Notes: generated by a model not told the origin, from the sequence alone. A stretch of DNA of 64,000 nt from an uncultured Bacteroidales bacterium (GCA_902781515.1 CACZJU010000001.1:202349-266348), one strand, 5' to 3'. Counted from the stretch's first letter, positions 34,700 through 44,225 are shown. A program made the numbers and translations.

Positions 34700-36254
34700 T
34701 GGCATAGCTGACGGAACGCACTTCGCGGATGACGGTTATCTTTACCTGTCCGGGATATGTCATCTCGTTCTGAATCTTGGTTGCAATCTCGTCAGAGAGT
34801 TTCGTTGTTTCCTGGTCGCTAATCTGGTCGGCGCCAACGATTACACGCAGCTCACGACCAGCCTGTATGGCGTATGTCTTGGTAACACCAGCGTATGACA
34901 TGGCAATGTTCTCAAGGTCTTTCAAACGCTTGATGTAGGCTTCGGCAATCTCACGACGTGCTCCAGGACGTGCACCGCTGATGGCATCGCATACCTGAAC
35001 AATAGGAGCAATCAATGTCTCCATCTCCATCTCCTCGTGGTGAGCACCGATGGCGTTACATATATCGGGCTTCTCCTTGTATTGTTCTGCTAGCTTAGCA
35101 CCATAGAGTGCGTGTGGTGTTTCGGGGTCTTCGTCGGGCACTTTACCGATATCATGGAGCAGACCAGCACGTTTTGCCTTCTTGGGATTCAAACCAAGTT
35201 CGGCTGCCATTACTGCACACAGGTTGGCGGTTTCGCGAGAGTGCATCAACAAGTTCTGTCCGTATGATGAACGGTACTTCATCTTACCAATTAGACGCAG
35301 CAGTTCGGGGTGCAGACCATGTACGCCGAGGTCGATGGCTGTACGTTTGCCGGTTTCCATGATTTCCTCGTCGATTTGCTTTTTCACTTTTGCCACAACT
35401 TCCTCGATACGGGCGGGATGGATACGGCCGTCGGCAACAAGCTGATGGAGTGACAGACGGGCAATCTCGCGGCGTACGGGGTCGAAACCGCTGATGACAA
35501 TTGCTTCAGGAGTATCGTCAACCACAATTTCTGTACCTGTGGCAGCTTCGAGTGCACGTATGTTGCGGCCCTCACGGCCAATGACGCGCCCCTTAATATC
35601 ATCGTTGTCGAGGTGGAATACTGTCACGCTGTTTTCTACAGCGGTTTCTGTTGCAACTCGTTGGATGGTCTGTATGACGATACGCTTGGCCTCTTTGTTG
35701 GCTGTCATCTTTGCATCGTCCATAATGTCATTGATGTATGCCTGTGCCTGAGTCTTAGCTTCTTCCTTCAGACTTTCTACAAGGCGCTCGCGGGCTTCCT
35801 CAACGCTCAGCCCAGACACTTCTTCCAAACGTGTGCGTTCTTGCTCAACCAAGCTGTCCATACGCTGTTGGAGCTCCTGTTCGCGGTTCTCGAGAGCTGC
35901 CTGTTGGTTTTCTACTCTCTGTCGCGATGCTTCCAGTTCCTGCTTCTTGCGATTCAGTTCATCCTGACGCTGGTTGAGGCTCTGTTCGCGCTGCTTGATG
36001 CGATTCTCGCCTTGCTGTATCTGTTGATTGCGCTGCTGTACTTCCTTTTCCAGCTCGGCCTTCTTGTTGAGGAACTTTTCCTTAACTTCCAAAAGCTTCT
36101 TCTGCTTAATTACTTCCGCCTCTCTTTCGGCTTGTTCACGGGCTCTGGTTTCCATGCCCTTCATCTTTGCCGGCAGTAATGCTCTGAAGAAGTATATTAC
36201 CCATGCGGCAATGATGACAAGAGCAATGATTACGGCAATTATTATCTGTACCAT
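34695..36254 (-). CDS. rny: Ribonuclease Y
   Basis: Membrane-anchored endoribonuclease that starts mRNA turnover. 519 residues: N-terminal helix ([20 protein letters not shown]), a long Glu/Gln/Arg-rich coiled coil (~30-200), a KH domain with [15 protein letters not shown], and an HD domain with [18 protein letters not shown] and [10 protein letters not shown]. The order is the one expected for Rny. It lies downstream of the zapA pair on the same strand, a common arrangement in Bacteroidota as far as I recall. The last codons overlap an 8-mer array. Confidence 0.96.
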   Translation of the reverse strand: MVQIIIAVIIALVIIAAWVIYFFRALLPAKMKGMETRAREQAEREAEVIKQKKLLEVKEKFLNKKAELEKEVQQRNQQIQQGENRIKQREQSLNQRQDELNRKKQELEASRQRVENQQAALENREQELQQRMDSLVEQERTRLEEVSGLSVEEARERLVESLKEEAKTQAQAYINDIMDDAKMTANKEAKRIVIQTIQRVATETAVENSVTVFHLDNDDIKGRVIGREGRNIRALEAATGTEIVVDDTPEAIVISGFDPVRREIARLSLHQLVADGRIHPARIEEVVAKVKKQIDEEIMETGKRTAIDLGVHGLHPELLRLIGKMKYRSSYGQNLLMHSRETANLCAVMAAELGLNPKKAKRAGLLHDIGKVPDEDPETPHALYGAKLAEQYKEKPDICNAIGAHHEEMEMETLIAPIVQVCDAISGARPGARREIAEAYIKRLKDLENIAMSYAGVTKTYAIQAGRELRVIVGADQISDQETTKLSDEIATKIQNEMTYPGQVKITVIREVRSVSYAK

Positions 36255-36294
36255 AGATGTTTGTTAGAGTTTGAATATATATGTATGATTTTTT

Positions 36295-36585
36295 CTATTT
36301 CAGTGCTTCTTCCACTTCGGCAAGTAGTTCCGAGAGGGGCTTTTGCAATGGTGTTGCATCAACGGTGGTCTCGACGCGTTTCAGTCGTACTGCAATGTCA
36401 AGAGCCATCATCAGCAGATACATTTCGTTGCCCTGATTCGGATATTTGGAAGCATAGTAGTTGAATCGGCCGTTTATGAGTTTTTCCGCTTCGCGGTATA
36501 TGTACTCATCGCTGCGCTCAATTTGCATTGGAAGCACACGCGTACCGAATTTAAGTCGTATTTGTAGGGGGTCGTTTAATGCCAT
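36295..36585 (-). CDS. zapA: Cell division protein ZapA
   Basis: A 96-residue FtsZ-ring stabiliser. The N-terminal part (LQIRLKFGTRVLPMQIERSDEYIYREAEKLINGRFNYY, residues 7-44) matches the ZapA head; the C-terminal half is helical (LLMMALDIAVRLKR, then PLSELLAEVEEALK) for dimerisation. A 7-mer array (36593-36617) separates it from the coiled-coil gene upstream. Confidence 0.88.
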   Translation of the reverse strand: MALNDPLQIRLKFGTRVLPMQIERSDEYIYREAEKLINGRFNYYASKYPNQGNEMYLLMMALDIAVRLKRVETTVDATPLQKPLSELLAEVEEALK

Positions 36586-36592
36586 CTTTTTG

Positions 36593-36617
36593 AAATGTCA
36601 AATGTTAAATGTAAAGT
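36593..36617. repeat. AAATGTC 7-mer array
   Basis: Units AAATGTC, AAATGTT, AAATGTA, AAGTGG in the 35-base gap between zapA and its upstream neighbour. Confidence 0.7.
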
Positions 36618-36620
36618 GGA

Positions 36621-36914
36621 TTAACCTTTCAGCAGAGCGATGCATTTATCCACCTCTCGAATGAGGCGATTAAGCCTTTGGCGCGCATTGCGTGTGTCTG
36701 TATCGCTAAGTTCGAGCATACGCGCTACTTTGAGCGTTGAGTAGTGCTGTGCAATATCATCGCGCTCGGTAGCTATTCGGCTCACTTGCTGCTCGCGGTC
36801 TGCAAGCTGGCTTTTGAGGCTCTCTATTTCGTCGCGTAGAGCCTTGTCGTGCAGGATGAGTTGTCGAACTCTTGTTTCCAGCATCCGGAGTGTATCTTCT
36901 GCTTGATTTGCCAT
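36621..36914 (-). CDS. Coiled-coil protein, possible ZapB-like partner of ZapA
   Basis: A 97-residue protein that is helical for most of its length, with heptad-patterned segments LRMLETRVRQLILHDKALRDEI and LADREQQVSRIATERDDI, and a C-terminal ELSDTDTRNARQRLNRLIREVDKCIALLKG region. It sits directly upstream of zapA under one promoter (TACATTTG at 36949-36942). By position and coiled-coil character it could play the part of ZapB, although sequence similarity to ZapB is not evident. Confidence 0.7.
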   Translation of the reverse strand: MANQAEDTLRMLETRVRQLILHDKALRDEIESLKSQLADREQQVSRIATERDDIAQHYSTLKVARMLELSDTDTRNARQRLNRLIREVDKCIALLKG

Positions 36915-36941
36915 TGTTTACTGTTTAGGCCATTGTCGTCA

Positions 36942-36949
36942 CAAATGTA
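36942..36949 (-). promoter_or_regulatory. -7 box of the coiled coil-zapA-rny-HAD run
   Basis: TACATTTG on the minus strand, 27 bases before the ATG at 36914. Confidence 0.65.
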
Positions 36950-36998
36950 GTGAATTCTTTGGTTTTGACCAAATTATTTACAGCGTTTTTGGACTTGT

Positions 36999-37631
36999 TT
37001 ATGCCTTTTCGTCTTCTATTTTGTTGCGAGGCTCCTTCTTGGCGAGCATGAGGATGGTGTGGGCAAACTCTACAATCCACGTCTCGCTGTATCCCAGTGT
37101 TCCCTGTGCTTTACGTATTGCAGCAACACTGCGTCGCATGGCATCGTCTTTCCACGAATTTGATGTCAGAACCTCGTGTACGGTCTTTTCCGTCATCTGG
37201 CGCAGGGCTTTGTGGAAGAACGAAGGCAAACGTAGCTTCCATTGCATCAGTTGCCCCATGCTCATCATCAGATTTTGTGAAAAGTCTTGGAAAACAAGGA
37301 AGTAGGTCTGTACTTCTTGGGGTGTGCGGCAACGTTTCTTAATACTTTCGTCAATCTCTGCAAAGAAGCTGTCGGACATGCCGTACATCTCGCTCATCAT
37401 TTTCTGGGCACGTTTCTTTTCGCCCACTCCGAGTTTGTTGTTCACTGTTGGCACTTTCAGCGTCTGCTTGAAGACACGCAGGTCGGGAAATGCCGCCAAA
37501 TTGCTAATGCCCAGGCGGGCTGCCATTGATGCCTGGTAATATACACGTACTAACGTCATGAAGTCTTCCATGCCGCCAATACGCATCTGTTCGGCTTCTT
37601 TACGACCGAAAATCTTGTTCAATATCGACAT
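36999..37631 (-). CDS. Conserved-looking cytosolic protein of unknown function
   Basis: A 210-residue, largely helical protein with no signal peptide or membrane helix. Recognisable features are an N-terminal MSILNKIFGRKEAEQMRIGG, a Met-rich helix (FSQNLMMSMGQLMQWKLRLP) and a charged tail (KKEPRNKIEDEKA). I do not assign a family. It overlaps the end of the mini sugar-transferase gene by 32 bases, so the two are coupled. Confidence 0.7.
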   Translation of the reverse strand: MSILNKIFGRKEAEQMRIGGMEDFMTLVRVYYQASMAARLGISNLAAFPDLRVFKQTLKVPTVNNKLGVGEKKRAQKMMSEMYGMSDSFFAEIDESIKKRCRTPQEVQTYFLVFQDFSQNLMMSMGQLMQWKLRLPSFFHKALRQMTEKTVHEVLTSNSWKDDAMRRSVAAIRKAQGTLGYSETWIVEFAHTILMLAKKEPRNKIEDEKA

Positions 37632-37998
37632 TGTTTTCTATGTTATTTGTTGTTTGTTCTTGGGTTGATGGGTCTAATGGGATCGAGGGGGCTACGATGG
37701 AGCCAGTGTCGTATGTTGCTGTGATTGTCAAGGGGATGTCACCACGCAGCAGGTTGATAAGTTGTGGCATGCGTGCTATGAAGCTATCTTTGTTATCTAC
37801 GCGGAATGTAAGGGCATCGTATTCGTATCCGTCATCGCGACGGCGTATGCTTGTTACGATGGCGGGGCCTGCGCTGCGTCGTTTTACGATTACGGCCATT
37901 ACGATGTATATTATGGGAAATACTGTCAGCAGGAAGAAAAAGCTGATAAGTATCTCTATTATGCGCCCAAATGCGCGGTGAAACTCTATTTTAGTCAT
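37600..37998 (-). CDS. Degenerate mini sugar-transferase-like membrane protein
   Basis: A 132-residue protein with one strong membrane helix (IIEILISFFFLLTVFPIIYIVMAVIV). The order of elements copies the bacterial sugar transferase family: R.IEI.IS..FLLTVFPI, KRRSAGPAIVTSIRRRDDGYEYDALTFR (compare FRQERIG...KFRTM), and MPQLINLLRGDIPLT (compare LPQLWNVLVGDMSFVGP). The catalytic Asp-Glu before LPQL is missing (IARMPQL) and the core is compressed, so activity is unlikely. The ATG at 37998 is used because the alternative TTG at 38022 lies in the TATCTTTG promoter box. The tail is rich in Thr, Gln and Asn. Confidence 0.65.
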   Translation of the reverse strand: MTKIEFHRAFGRIIEILISFFFLLTVFPIIYIVMAVIVKRRSAGPAIVTSIRRRDDGYEYDALTFRVDNKDSFIARMPQLINLLRGDIPLTITATYDTGSIVAPSIPLDPSTQEQTTNNIENNVDIEQDFRS

Positions 37999-38019
37999 CT
38001 TGTTTTGGTAAATATCGCG

Positions 38020-38027
38020 CAAAGATA
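38020..38027 (-). promoter_or_regulatory. -7 box ahead of the mini sugar-transferase-like gene
   Basis: TATCTTTG on the minus strand, 21 bases before the ATG at 37998. Confidence 0.7.
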
Positions 38028-38153
38028 ATCATAAAATGGCAGTATAGCAAACTTTTGCGCGTATAATTAATAATGTATATACGAATTAAAAAGTTTTTTA
38101 TCATTAAATTGTAACTTTTTGTAAGATTTTTTGGCGGTTTGCTAACAAATTGT

Positions 38154-38161
38154 TACCTTTG
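38154..38161 (+). promoter_or_regulatory. -7 box of gdhA
   Basis: TACCTTTG, with TTTTTTG ending 20 bases upstream as a -33 candidate. The leader to the ATG at 38207 is about 40 bases. Confidence 0.75.
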
Positions 38162-38206
38162 CAATCGAAAAGGTAAAAGATTGACACTTTTAATATTTAG
38201 TTTTTT

Positions 38207-39547
38207 ATGGACGCAAAGAAAGTTTTGGACGACTTGAAACGTCGTTTCCCCAACGAGCCTGAGTATCATCAGGCAGTGGAAGAAGTGCTTGGTACTATTG
38301 AAGAAGAGTACAACAAACACCCCGAGTTTGACAAGGTAAACCTGATTGAGCGCTTATGCATTCCCGATCGCGTTTATCAGTTCCGTGTTACATGGATGGA
38401 CGACAAGGGTCAAATCCAGACCAACATGGGTTATCGCATTCAGCACAACAATGCCATTGGTCCGTACAAGGGCGGTATCCGTTTTCACTCAAGTGTGAAC
38501 TTGGGTATTTTGAAGTTCCTGGCCTTCGAGCAGACCTTCAAGAACTCATTGACAACACTGCCTATGGGTGGTGGTAAGGGCGGTTCCGACTTCAGCCCCC
38601 GTGGTAAGTCAAATGCTGAGGTTATGCGTTTCTGTCAGGCATTCATGCTTGAGTTGACTCGTCACATCGGTCCCAACATCGACGTTCCCGCTGGTGACAT
38701 TGGTGTAGGTGGTCGCGAGGTTGGTTATATGTTCGGTATGTATAAGAAGCTGACACGCGACTTCAGCGGCGTTCTCACAGGTAAGGGTCTGGAGTTCGGT
38801 GGTTCGCTGATTCGTCCCGAGGCTACTGGTTATGGTACCGTTTACTTCCTGCGTGCAATGCTGAAGACTAAGGGCGACAGCGTAGAAGGTAAGAAGGTCC
38901 TCATCTCTGGTGCTGGTAACGTTGCCCAGTACGCTGCCGAGAAGGTGCTGCAGTTGGGTGGTAAGGTGATGACCATGAGTGACTCAGATGGTTATATCTA
39001 CGATCCAGACGGCATCGATCGCGAGAAACTCGATTATATTATGGAACTGAAGAACATCTATCGTGGACGTATCCGCGAGTATGTTGACCAGTATCCAAAG
39101 GCAAAGTACGTTGGCGATGGTGCAAAGCCTTGGTTCGAGAAGGCAGACATTGCCCTGCCTTGCGCTACTCAGAACGAGTTGAACGAGGAGCAGGCAAAGG
39201 CTCTGGTTGCCAATGGCGTTATTGCTGTTGCTGAAGGTGCCAACATGCCCTCTACTCCCGGTGCTATCCGCGTATTCCAGGAAGCTAAGATTCTGTACTC
39301 TCCCGGTAAGGCCAGCAATGCAGGTGGCGTATCTGTAAGTGGTCTGGAGATGTCTCAGAACTCTGAGCGTCTGAGCTGGAGTGCCGAAGAGGTTGACGCT
39401 AAGCTTCTCTGGATTATGGAGAACATCCACGAGAACTGCGTTAAATATGGTAAGGAAGCCGATGGCTATGTCAACTATGTGAAGGGCGCAAATGTTGCCG
39501 GCTTCATGAAGGTTGCCAAAGCTATGATGGCTCAGGGCATCGTATAG
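38207..39547 (+). CDS. gdhA: NADP-type glutamate dehydrogenase
   Basis: Assimilates ammonia into 2-oxoglutarate to give glutamate. 446 residues, the length of the hexameric class I enzyme. Substrate-binding motifs: MGYRIQHNNAIGPYKGGIRF, LPMGGGKGGSDF with the catalytic Lys, PAGDIGVGGREVGYMFGMYK. Rossmann domain: VLISGAGNVAQYAAEKVLQLGG followed by SDSDGYI, which favours NADP. Codon use and a canonical promoter suggest high expression. Monocistronic; a terminator follows. Confidence 0.95.
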   Translation: MDAKKVLDDLKRRFPNEPEYHQAVEEVLGTIEEEYNKHPEFDKVNLIERLCIPDRVYQFRVTWMDDKGQIQTNMGYRIQHNNAIGPYKGGIRFHSSVNLGILKFLAFEQTFKNSLTTLPMGGGKGGSDFSPRGKSNAEVMRFCQAFMLELTRHIGPNIDVPAGDIGVGGREVGYMFGMYKKLTRDFSGVLTGKGLEFGGSLIRPEATGYGTVYFLRAMLKTKGDSVEGKKVLISGAGNVAQYAAEKVLQLGGKVMTMSDSDGYIYDPDGIDREKLDYIMELKNIYRGRIREYVDQYPKAKYVGDGAKPWFEKADIALPCATQNELNEEQAKALVANGVIAVAEGANMPSTPGAIRVFQEAKILYSPGKASNAGGVSVSGLEMSQNSERLSWSAEEVDAKLLWIMENIHENCVKYGKEADGYVNYVKGANVAGFMKVAKAMMAQGIV

Positions 39548-39572
39548 TAATAGTTGCTTTATAATGTGTGTG

Positions 39573-39617
39573 AAGGGCGGAGCCTCTAATTTGAGGCTTC
39601 GCTCTTTTGTTTTATCA
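39573..39617 (+). terminator. Terminator after gdhA
   Basis: GAGCCTC / GAGGCTTC hairpin with a short loop, followed by TTTTGTTTT. Confidence 0.7.
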
Positions 39618-39628
39618 GATATAATTGT

Positions 39629-39636
39629 TAACTTTG
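39629..39636 (+). promoter_or_regulatory. -7 box of the GH3 gene
   Basis: TAACTTTG, 33 bases before the ATG at 39670. Confidence 0.7.
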
Positions 39637-39669
39637 TTGCGCTAAACGCGTCAATACATTGTTAATATT

Positions 39670-42246
39670 ATGAAAAGCAATACCATAATCCTTTTGGCCT
39701 TAGTGTTTTGTCTGGGCGTATCGGCTCAGCAGTTGCCATATCAGAATCCTAATCTTAGTGCCCGTGAGCGGGCTCGTGATTTGTGTGGTCGTTTGACTTT
39801 GGAAGAAAAAGCGCAACTGATGCTTGACGAAAGCCCTGCAATTCCTCGTCTCGGAATTAAGAAATTCTATTGGTGGAGCGAGGCCCTTCATGGAGCTGCA
39901 AATCAAGGCAACGTTACGGTCTTTCCAGAACCTGTAGGTATGGCTGCATCGTGGAATCCCGAATTGCTCTATCATGTTTTCGATATCGCCAGCACAGAAA
40001 TGCGTGCACAATATCACAAACGTATTGGTAGTGGCGGTGAGGACGAGAAGTTCCATAGTCTGAGCGTATGGACGCCGAATGTCAATATATTCCGCGACCC
40101 ACGATGGGGAAGAGGTCAGGAGACTTATGGCGAAGACCCATATCTTACGGGTGTTATGGGTGCTGCTGTTGTTAGAGGATTGCAAGGGCCAGAGGATGCA
40201 AAATACCGTAAGTTGTGGGCATGTGCCAAGCACTATGCCGTGCACAGCGGACCCGAATACACCCGTCATACTGCAAATCTCAATAATGTATCCCTTCGTG
40301 ATCTTCAGGAAACTTATCTGCCAGCCTTCAAGGTGCTTGTGCAGGATGCCAAGGTTCGCGAGGTTATGTGTGCCTATCAGCGTCTTGACGATGAACCCTG
40401 TTGTGGCAATAGCCGATTGTTGCAGCAGATTCTTCGCGATGAATGGGGCTTCCAGTATCTTGTCGTCAGCGATTGTGGCGCGGTAAGTGATTTCCATCAG
40501 AATCACAAGACATCGAGTGATGCGGTACATGCAGCTGCCGTAGGAACTGTTGCAGGCACAGACGTGGAGTGCGGTTGGGGATATGTCTATCGCAGTATTC
40601 CCGAGGCAGTAAAGCGCGGCTTTATAACAGAGGCTGAGGTGGATAAACATGTTCTTCGTCTTCTGGAGGGACGTTTCGACCTTGGAGAGATGGATGACCC
40701 ATCACTCGTCGAGTGGTCGAAGATTCCATATAGCGTGATGTCATCACCCGCGCATCAGAAGACGGCACTCGATATGGCGCGTCAGAGTATTGTTCTGCTC
40801 CAGAACAAGAATAACATACTGCCTTTGAAGGCAAATAAGGAGCGCATAGCAGTTATTGGTCCCAATGCTCACAATGTGGCAATGATGTGGGGTAACTACA
40901 ATGGTGTGCCCAATCATACCACAACCATTCTCGATGGAATACGCGCCCGTCAGAAGAAAGTCCTTTATCTGCCTGGCTGTGATTTGGTTGATGATAAGGT
41001 TATGGATGGTCTGATGGATAAGGAGTGTCAGATGGCTGGTAAGAAAGGCTTGCGTGGTACATTCTGGAACAACACGGAAATGAAGGGTAATCCCGTATCT
41101 GTTCAGTATTTCACGGCTCCAATGGCGGTTACTACGGCCGGTTTCCACAATTTTGCCCCGAATGTCAATATTACCGACTTCTCAGGACGTTACGAGACTG
41201 TGTTCACTCCTAAGACCGCTGGTGAATACGTAGTCAATGTGGAGGGTACGGGGCATTTCGAGGTGTACGTCGATGGTGTTGAGAAGCAAAAACAGCACAC
41301 TTGGCGCACAACTGCCACTCGCACTGCCATTCAGGCAGAAGCGGGAAGGTCATATAACATAGAAATCCGATACCAGTTTGTTCCCACTTGGGGCGCTGAC
41401 CTAAAGATAAACGTGGCAAAAGAAGAGAAAATCAATTATCAGACACTTATCGACCAGCTCAAGGGTATCAATACGGTTGTGTTTGTAGGTGGAATTTCAC
41501 CAGCTCTCGAAGGCGAGGAGATGCCGGTTAATGTTGAGGGCTTCAAGGGGGGCGACCGTACAAACATTGAGTTGCCTCGCGTTCAGCGGGAATTCCTTCA
41601 CGCCTTAAAGCAGGCAGGAAAGCACATTGTCTTCGTCAACTGTTCAGGCTCTGCTATTGCATTGCAGCCGGAAACGGAAACTTGTGACGCTATCGTTCAG
41701 GCTTGGTATGCAGGTCAGGAGGGCGGCACAGCCATTGCTGAAATACTGTTTGGTATCACGAATCCCAGTGGTAAACTGCCAGTTACTTTCTATAAGAACA
41801 GCGAACAGTTGCCCGACTACGAGGATTACTCGATGAAGGGACGTACCTATCGTTACTTCTCAGATGCTTTGTTCCCGTTTGGATATGGTCTTAGCTATAC
41901 CAATTTTGAGGTCGGAGAAGCCAAGCTTGAAAATGATAAATTCGACTGCACGCTGACTGTTCCCGTGTCTAACAAGGGCAAGCGCGATGGTACAGAGGTG
42001 CTGCAGCTTTACATTCGCAATCTCGAGGATGCAGAAGGACCGCTACGTTCACTTCGTGCTTTCAAGCGTGTTGATGTTAAGGCCGGGCAGACGGTTGATG
42101 TTAAATTGAATCTGGATGCTCGTTCATTCGAATTCTTCGATCCCAATAGCAATGCTATGTGCACTCGTCCTGGTCGTTACGAATTGCTCTATGGTACCAG
42201 TTCTGACCCCAAGGACCTGCGTACTCTACCACTGACTATTAAATAA
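39670..42246 (+). CDS. Glycoside hydrolase family 3 with PA14 domain (beta-xylosidase/glucosidase-like)
   Basis: An exported 858-residue GH3 enzyme (signal peptide IILLALVFCLGVSAQ). The N-terminal barrel has YWWSEALHGAAN, NIFRDPRWGRGQETYGEDP, CAKHYAVHSGPE and the nucleophile Asp268 in YLVVSDCGAVSDF. The alpha/beta sandwich follows (IAVIGPNAHNV), interrupted by a PA14 domain (~residues 460-590, GHFEVYVDGVE). The Fn3-like C-terminal domain ends near YELLYGTSS. Barrel motifs resemble xylan beta-xylosidases, but the sugar specificity is not certain. No SusC/SusD pair is adjacent. It is followed 13 bases later by serB. Confidence 0.93.
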   Translation: MKSNTIILLALVFCLGVSAQQLPYQNPNLSARERARDLCGRLTLEEKAQLMLDESPAIPRLGIKKFYWWSEALHGAANQGNVTVFPEPVGMAASWNPELLYHVFDIASTEMRAQYHKRIGSGGEDEKFHSLSVWTPNVNIFRDPRWGRGQETYGEDPYLTGVMGAAVVRGLQGPEDAKYRKLWACAKHYAVHSGPEYTRHTANLNNVSLRDLQETYLPAFKVLVQDAKVREVMCAYQRLDDEPCCGNSRLLQQILRDEWGFQYLVVSDCGAVSDFHQNHKTSSDAVHAAAVGTVAGTDVECGWGYVYRSIPEAVKRGFITEAEVDKHVLRLLEGRFDLGEMDDPSLVEWSKIPYSVMSSPAHQKTALDMARQSIVLLQNKNNILPLKANKERIAVIGPNAHNVAMMWGNYNGVPNHTTTILDGIRARQKKVLYLPGCDLVDDKVMDGLMDKECQMAGKKGLRGTFWNNTEMKGNPVSVQYFTAPMAVTTAGFHNFAPNVNITDFSGRYETVFTPKTAGEYVVNVEGTGHFEVYVDGVEKQKQHTWRTTATRTAIQAEAGRSYNIEIRYQFVPTWGADLKINVAKEEKINYQTLIDQLKGINTVVFVGGISPALEGEEMPVNVEGFKGGDRTNIELPRVQREFLHALKQAGKHIVFVNCSGSAIALQPETETCDAIVQAWYAGQEGGTAIAEILFGITNPSGKLPVTFYKNSEQLPDYEDYSMKGRTYRYFSDALFPFGYGLSYTNFEVGEAKLENDKFDCTLTVPVSNKGKRDGTEVLQLYIRNLEDAEGPLRSLRAFKRVDVKAGQTVDVKLNLDARSFEFFDPNSNAMCTRPGRYELLYGTSSDPKDLRTLPLTIK

Positions 42247-42259
42247 TACATAATTATAT

Positions 42260-43483
42260 ATGGAAAACAAGAAAGAACTGATATTGCTGCGTATCACGGG
42301 TGAGGATCGTCCGGGTTTGACAGCCAGCTTTATGGAAATCTTGGCACGCTACGATGCCGATGTAATGGATATCGGTCAGGCCGACATACATAATACATTG
42401 TCGCTTGGCATTATGATATATGTAGATGAGGCCAATTCCGGTCAGGTAATGAAACATGTATTGTTCAAGGCCAGCGAGCTTGGTGTTACAGTCCATTTCG
42501 CCCCTGTCAGCGAGAAGGAATACAACGCTTGGGTGGGCCGTCAAGGCAAGAACCGTGCCATACTGACTGTCCTTGGACGTCGCTTGGAGGCTCGTCAGAT
42601 AGAGGCTGTAACGAAGATTATCGCCAATCAAGGATTGAATATCGACTCTATCCGTCGTCTAACAGGTCGTCCCCCTCTTCATGAGGATAAGGATTCTGCT
42701 AAGGCATGTATCGAATTCTCAGTCCGCGGCACTCCCAACGACAAGGCCCAGCTTCACGAACAGTTGATGCGCCTGTCGTCGGAGATGGAGGTTGATTTTT
42801 CATATCAGAAGGATGATATGTACCGCCGTATGCGCCGTCTTATTTGCTTCGATATGGATTCTACGCTCATTCAGACGGAGTGCATCGATGAACTGGCAGA
42901 GCGTAACGGTGTGGGCGCAGAAGTACGTGCAATTACCGAGAGCGCAATGCGTGGCGAGATTGATTTCAAGGAGAGCTTCACCCGTCGTGTCGCTCTTTTG
43001 AAGGGTCTCGATATCAGTGTTATGCAGGACATTGCCGAGCATTTGCCTATGACAGAGGGCGTTGAACGCTTGATGATGGTTCTGAAGCGATATGGCTACA
43101 AGATTGCTCTGCTTTCAGGTGGATTCACCTTCTTTGGCGAATACCTTCAGAAGAAACTTGGCATAGATTATGTTTATGCTAATGAGCTGGAGGTTGGCGA
43201 GGACAATAAACTGACAGGTCGCTATGTGGGCGATATTGTCGATGGTCATCGCAAGGCCGAACTGTTGCGCTTGATTGCTCAAGTAGAGAAGGTTGATTTG
43301 GAACAGACTATCGCTGTTGGTGATGGAGCCAACGACCTGCCTATGCTTTCACTCGCAGGATTAGGAATTGCGTTCCATGCTAAGCCGCGTGTCGTTGCTA
43401 ACGCCCGTCAGAGCATCAATACAATAGGCATCGATGGCGTTCTTTACTTCCTCGGCTTCAAGGATTCCTACCTCCATATGTAA
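42260..43483 (+). CDS. serB: Phosphoserine phosphatase with two ACT domains
   Basis: Last step of serine synthesis. 407 residues: ACT-like domain ~8-80 (LRITGEDRPGLTASFMEIL), second ACT ~93-175, then a HAD phosphatase. HAD motif I CFDMDSTLIQTECIDELAE (nucleophile Asp), motif II LSGGFTFFGEYLQKKLG, motif IV VGDGANDLPMLSLAGLGIAFHAKP. The ACT pair suggests feedback control by serine or another amino acid. It ends at a TTCTCAC-type 7-mer array shared with the convergent hemolysin III gene. Confidence 0.95.
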   Translation: MENKKELILLRITGEDRPGLTASFMEILARYDADVMDIGQADIHNTLSLGIMIYVDEANSGQVMKHVLFKASELGVTVHFAPVSEKEYNAWVGRQGKNRAILTVLGRRLEARQIEAVTKIIANQGLNIDSIRRLTGRPPLHEDKDSAKACIEFSVRGTPNDKAQLHEQLMRLSSEMEVDFSYQKDDMYRRMRRLICFDMDSTLIQTECIDELAERNGVGAEVRAITESAMRGEIDFKESFTRRVALLKGLDISVMQDIAEHLPMTEGVERLMMVLKRYGYKIALLSGGFTFFGEYLQKKLGIDYVYANELEVGEDNKLTGRYVGDIVDGHRKAELLRLIAQVEKVDLEQTIAVGDGANDLPMLSLAGLGIAFHAKPRVVANARQSINTIGIDGVLYFLGFKDSYLHM

Positions 43484-43508
43484 CTTCTCACCTCTCACTT
43501 CTCACTTC
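43484..43508. repeat. CTTCTCA 7-mer array
   Basis: Units CTTCTCA, CCTCTCA, CTTCTCA, CTTC in the 18-base convergent gap; the array includes the stop codon of the minus-strand gene. Confidence 0.7.
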
Positions 43509-44143
43509 ATCAGGATTCCCCACACAGCAATAATGTGGCAGACGGAGCCTGCGAGGACGAAGAAGTGAAATACGGAGTGCAGGTAGGGGCGTTCGTGCAG
43601 GGTGTAGAATAGTGCACCTGTGATGTAGCATACGCCTTCGGCAACTATCCATGCAAAACTTTCTGGAATAACTTCCAGCAAGGGTTTCAGTGCAACGAGA
43701 CACGACAGTCCCATAACAACGAAACATATAGTCTCGAGGTTGCTGTGTTCTTTCAGTTTGACAAAACTCATCACAGTACCCACGATAGCACACGTCCAAA
43801 CGAAGGCGAACAAAGCCCATCCCCAAGCTCCTTGCTGACGCAGGGCAATAAGTGTGATGGGGGAGTATGAACCTGCTATGTGCCAGTAGATTGCTGCGTG
43901 GTCAAACTTGCGCAGAACCTCTTTCGCTTTACATTGCGAAGGTAAAGCGTGATATATGGTTGAGGCAATGTACGACGAAAGCATCCCGAACAGGTAGAGC
44001 CAGATGCCGAATTCTGCCCATCCGTCGCCCTGACGATATACCCACCATAGGAACAGCACGCCCATGACGAGTCCCAGCAAGATGCCGGCCCCATGTGATG
44101 AAGAATTAATGATTTCTTCTTTCTTTGTATAATTGATAGCCAT
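43502..44143 (-). CDS. Hemolysin III / TrhA-family membrane protein
   Basis: A 213-residue, seven-helix protein of the PAQR-like family. Start YTKKEEIINSSSHGAGILLGL, then IASTIYHALP, KFDHAAIYWHIAGSYSPITLIAL and the C-terminal HSVFHFFVLAGSVCHIIAV carry the conserved His and Asp residues of the metal site. These proteins have been linked to membrane fluidity homeostasis; haemolytic activity should not be assumed. Own promoter TACCTTTG at 44172-44165. Confidence 0.92.
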   Translation of the reverse strand: MAINYTKKEEIINSSSHGAGILLGLVMGVLFLWWVYRQGDGWAEFGIWLYLFGMLSSYIASTIYHALPSQCKAKEVLRKFDHAAIYWHIAGSYSPITLIALRQQGAWGWALFAFVWTCAIVGTVMSFVKLKEHSNLETICFVVMGLSCLVALKPLLEVIPESFAWIVAEGVCYITGALFYTLHERPYLHSVFHFFVLAGSVCHIIAVWGILMK

Positions 44144-44164
44144 CTTTTTACCTTAAAATCGCAG

Positions 44165-44172
44165 CAAAGGTA
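44165..44172 (-). promoter_or_regulatory. -7 box of the hemolysin III-like gene
   Basis: TACCTTTG on the minus strand, 21 bases before the start codon. Confidence 0.7.
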
Positions 44173-44225
44173 CGATATTTTATTTACTTTTTTAAGTTTT
44201 TGTATCAATTATACGATATTATGTG

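Noticed and set aside
38028-38153. Riboswitch upstream of gdhA
   Set aside because: No stable conserved stem was seen, and the promoter box leaves only a ~40-base leader.
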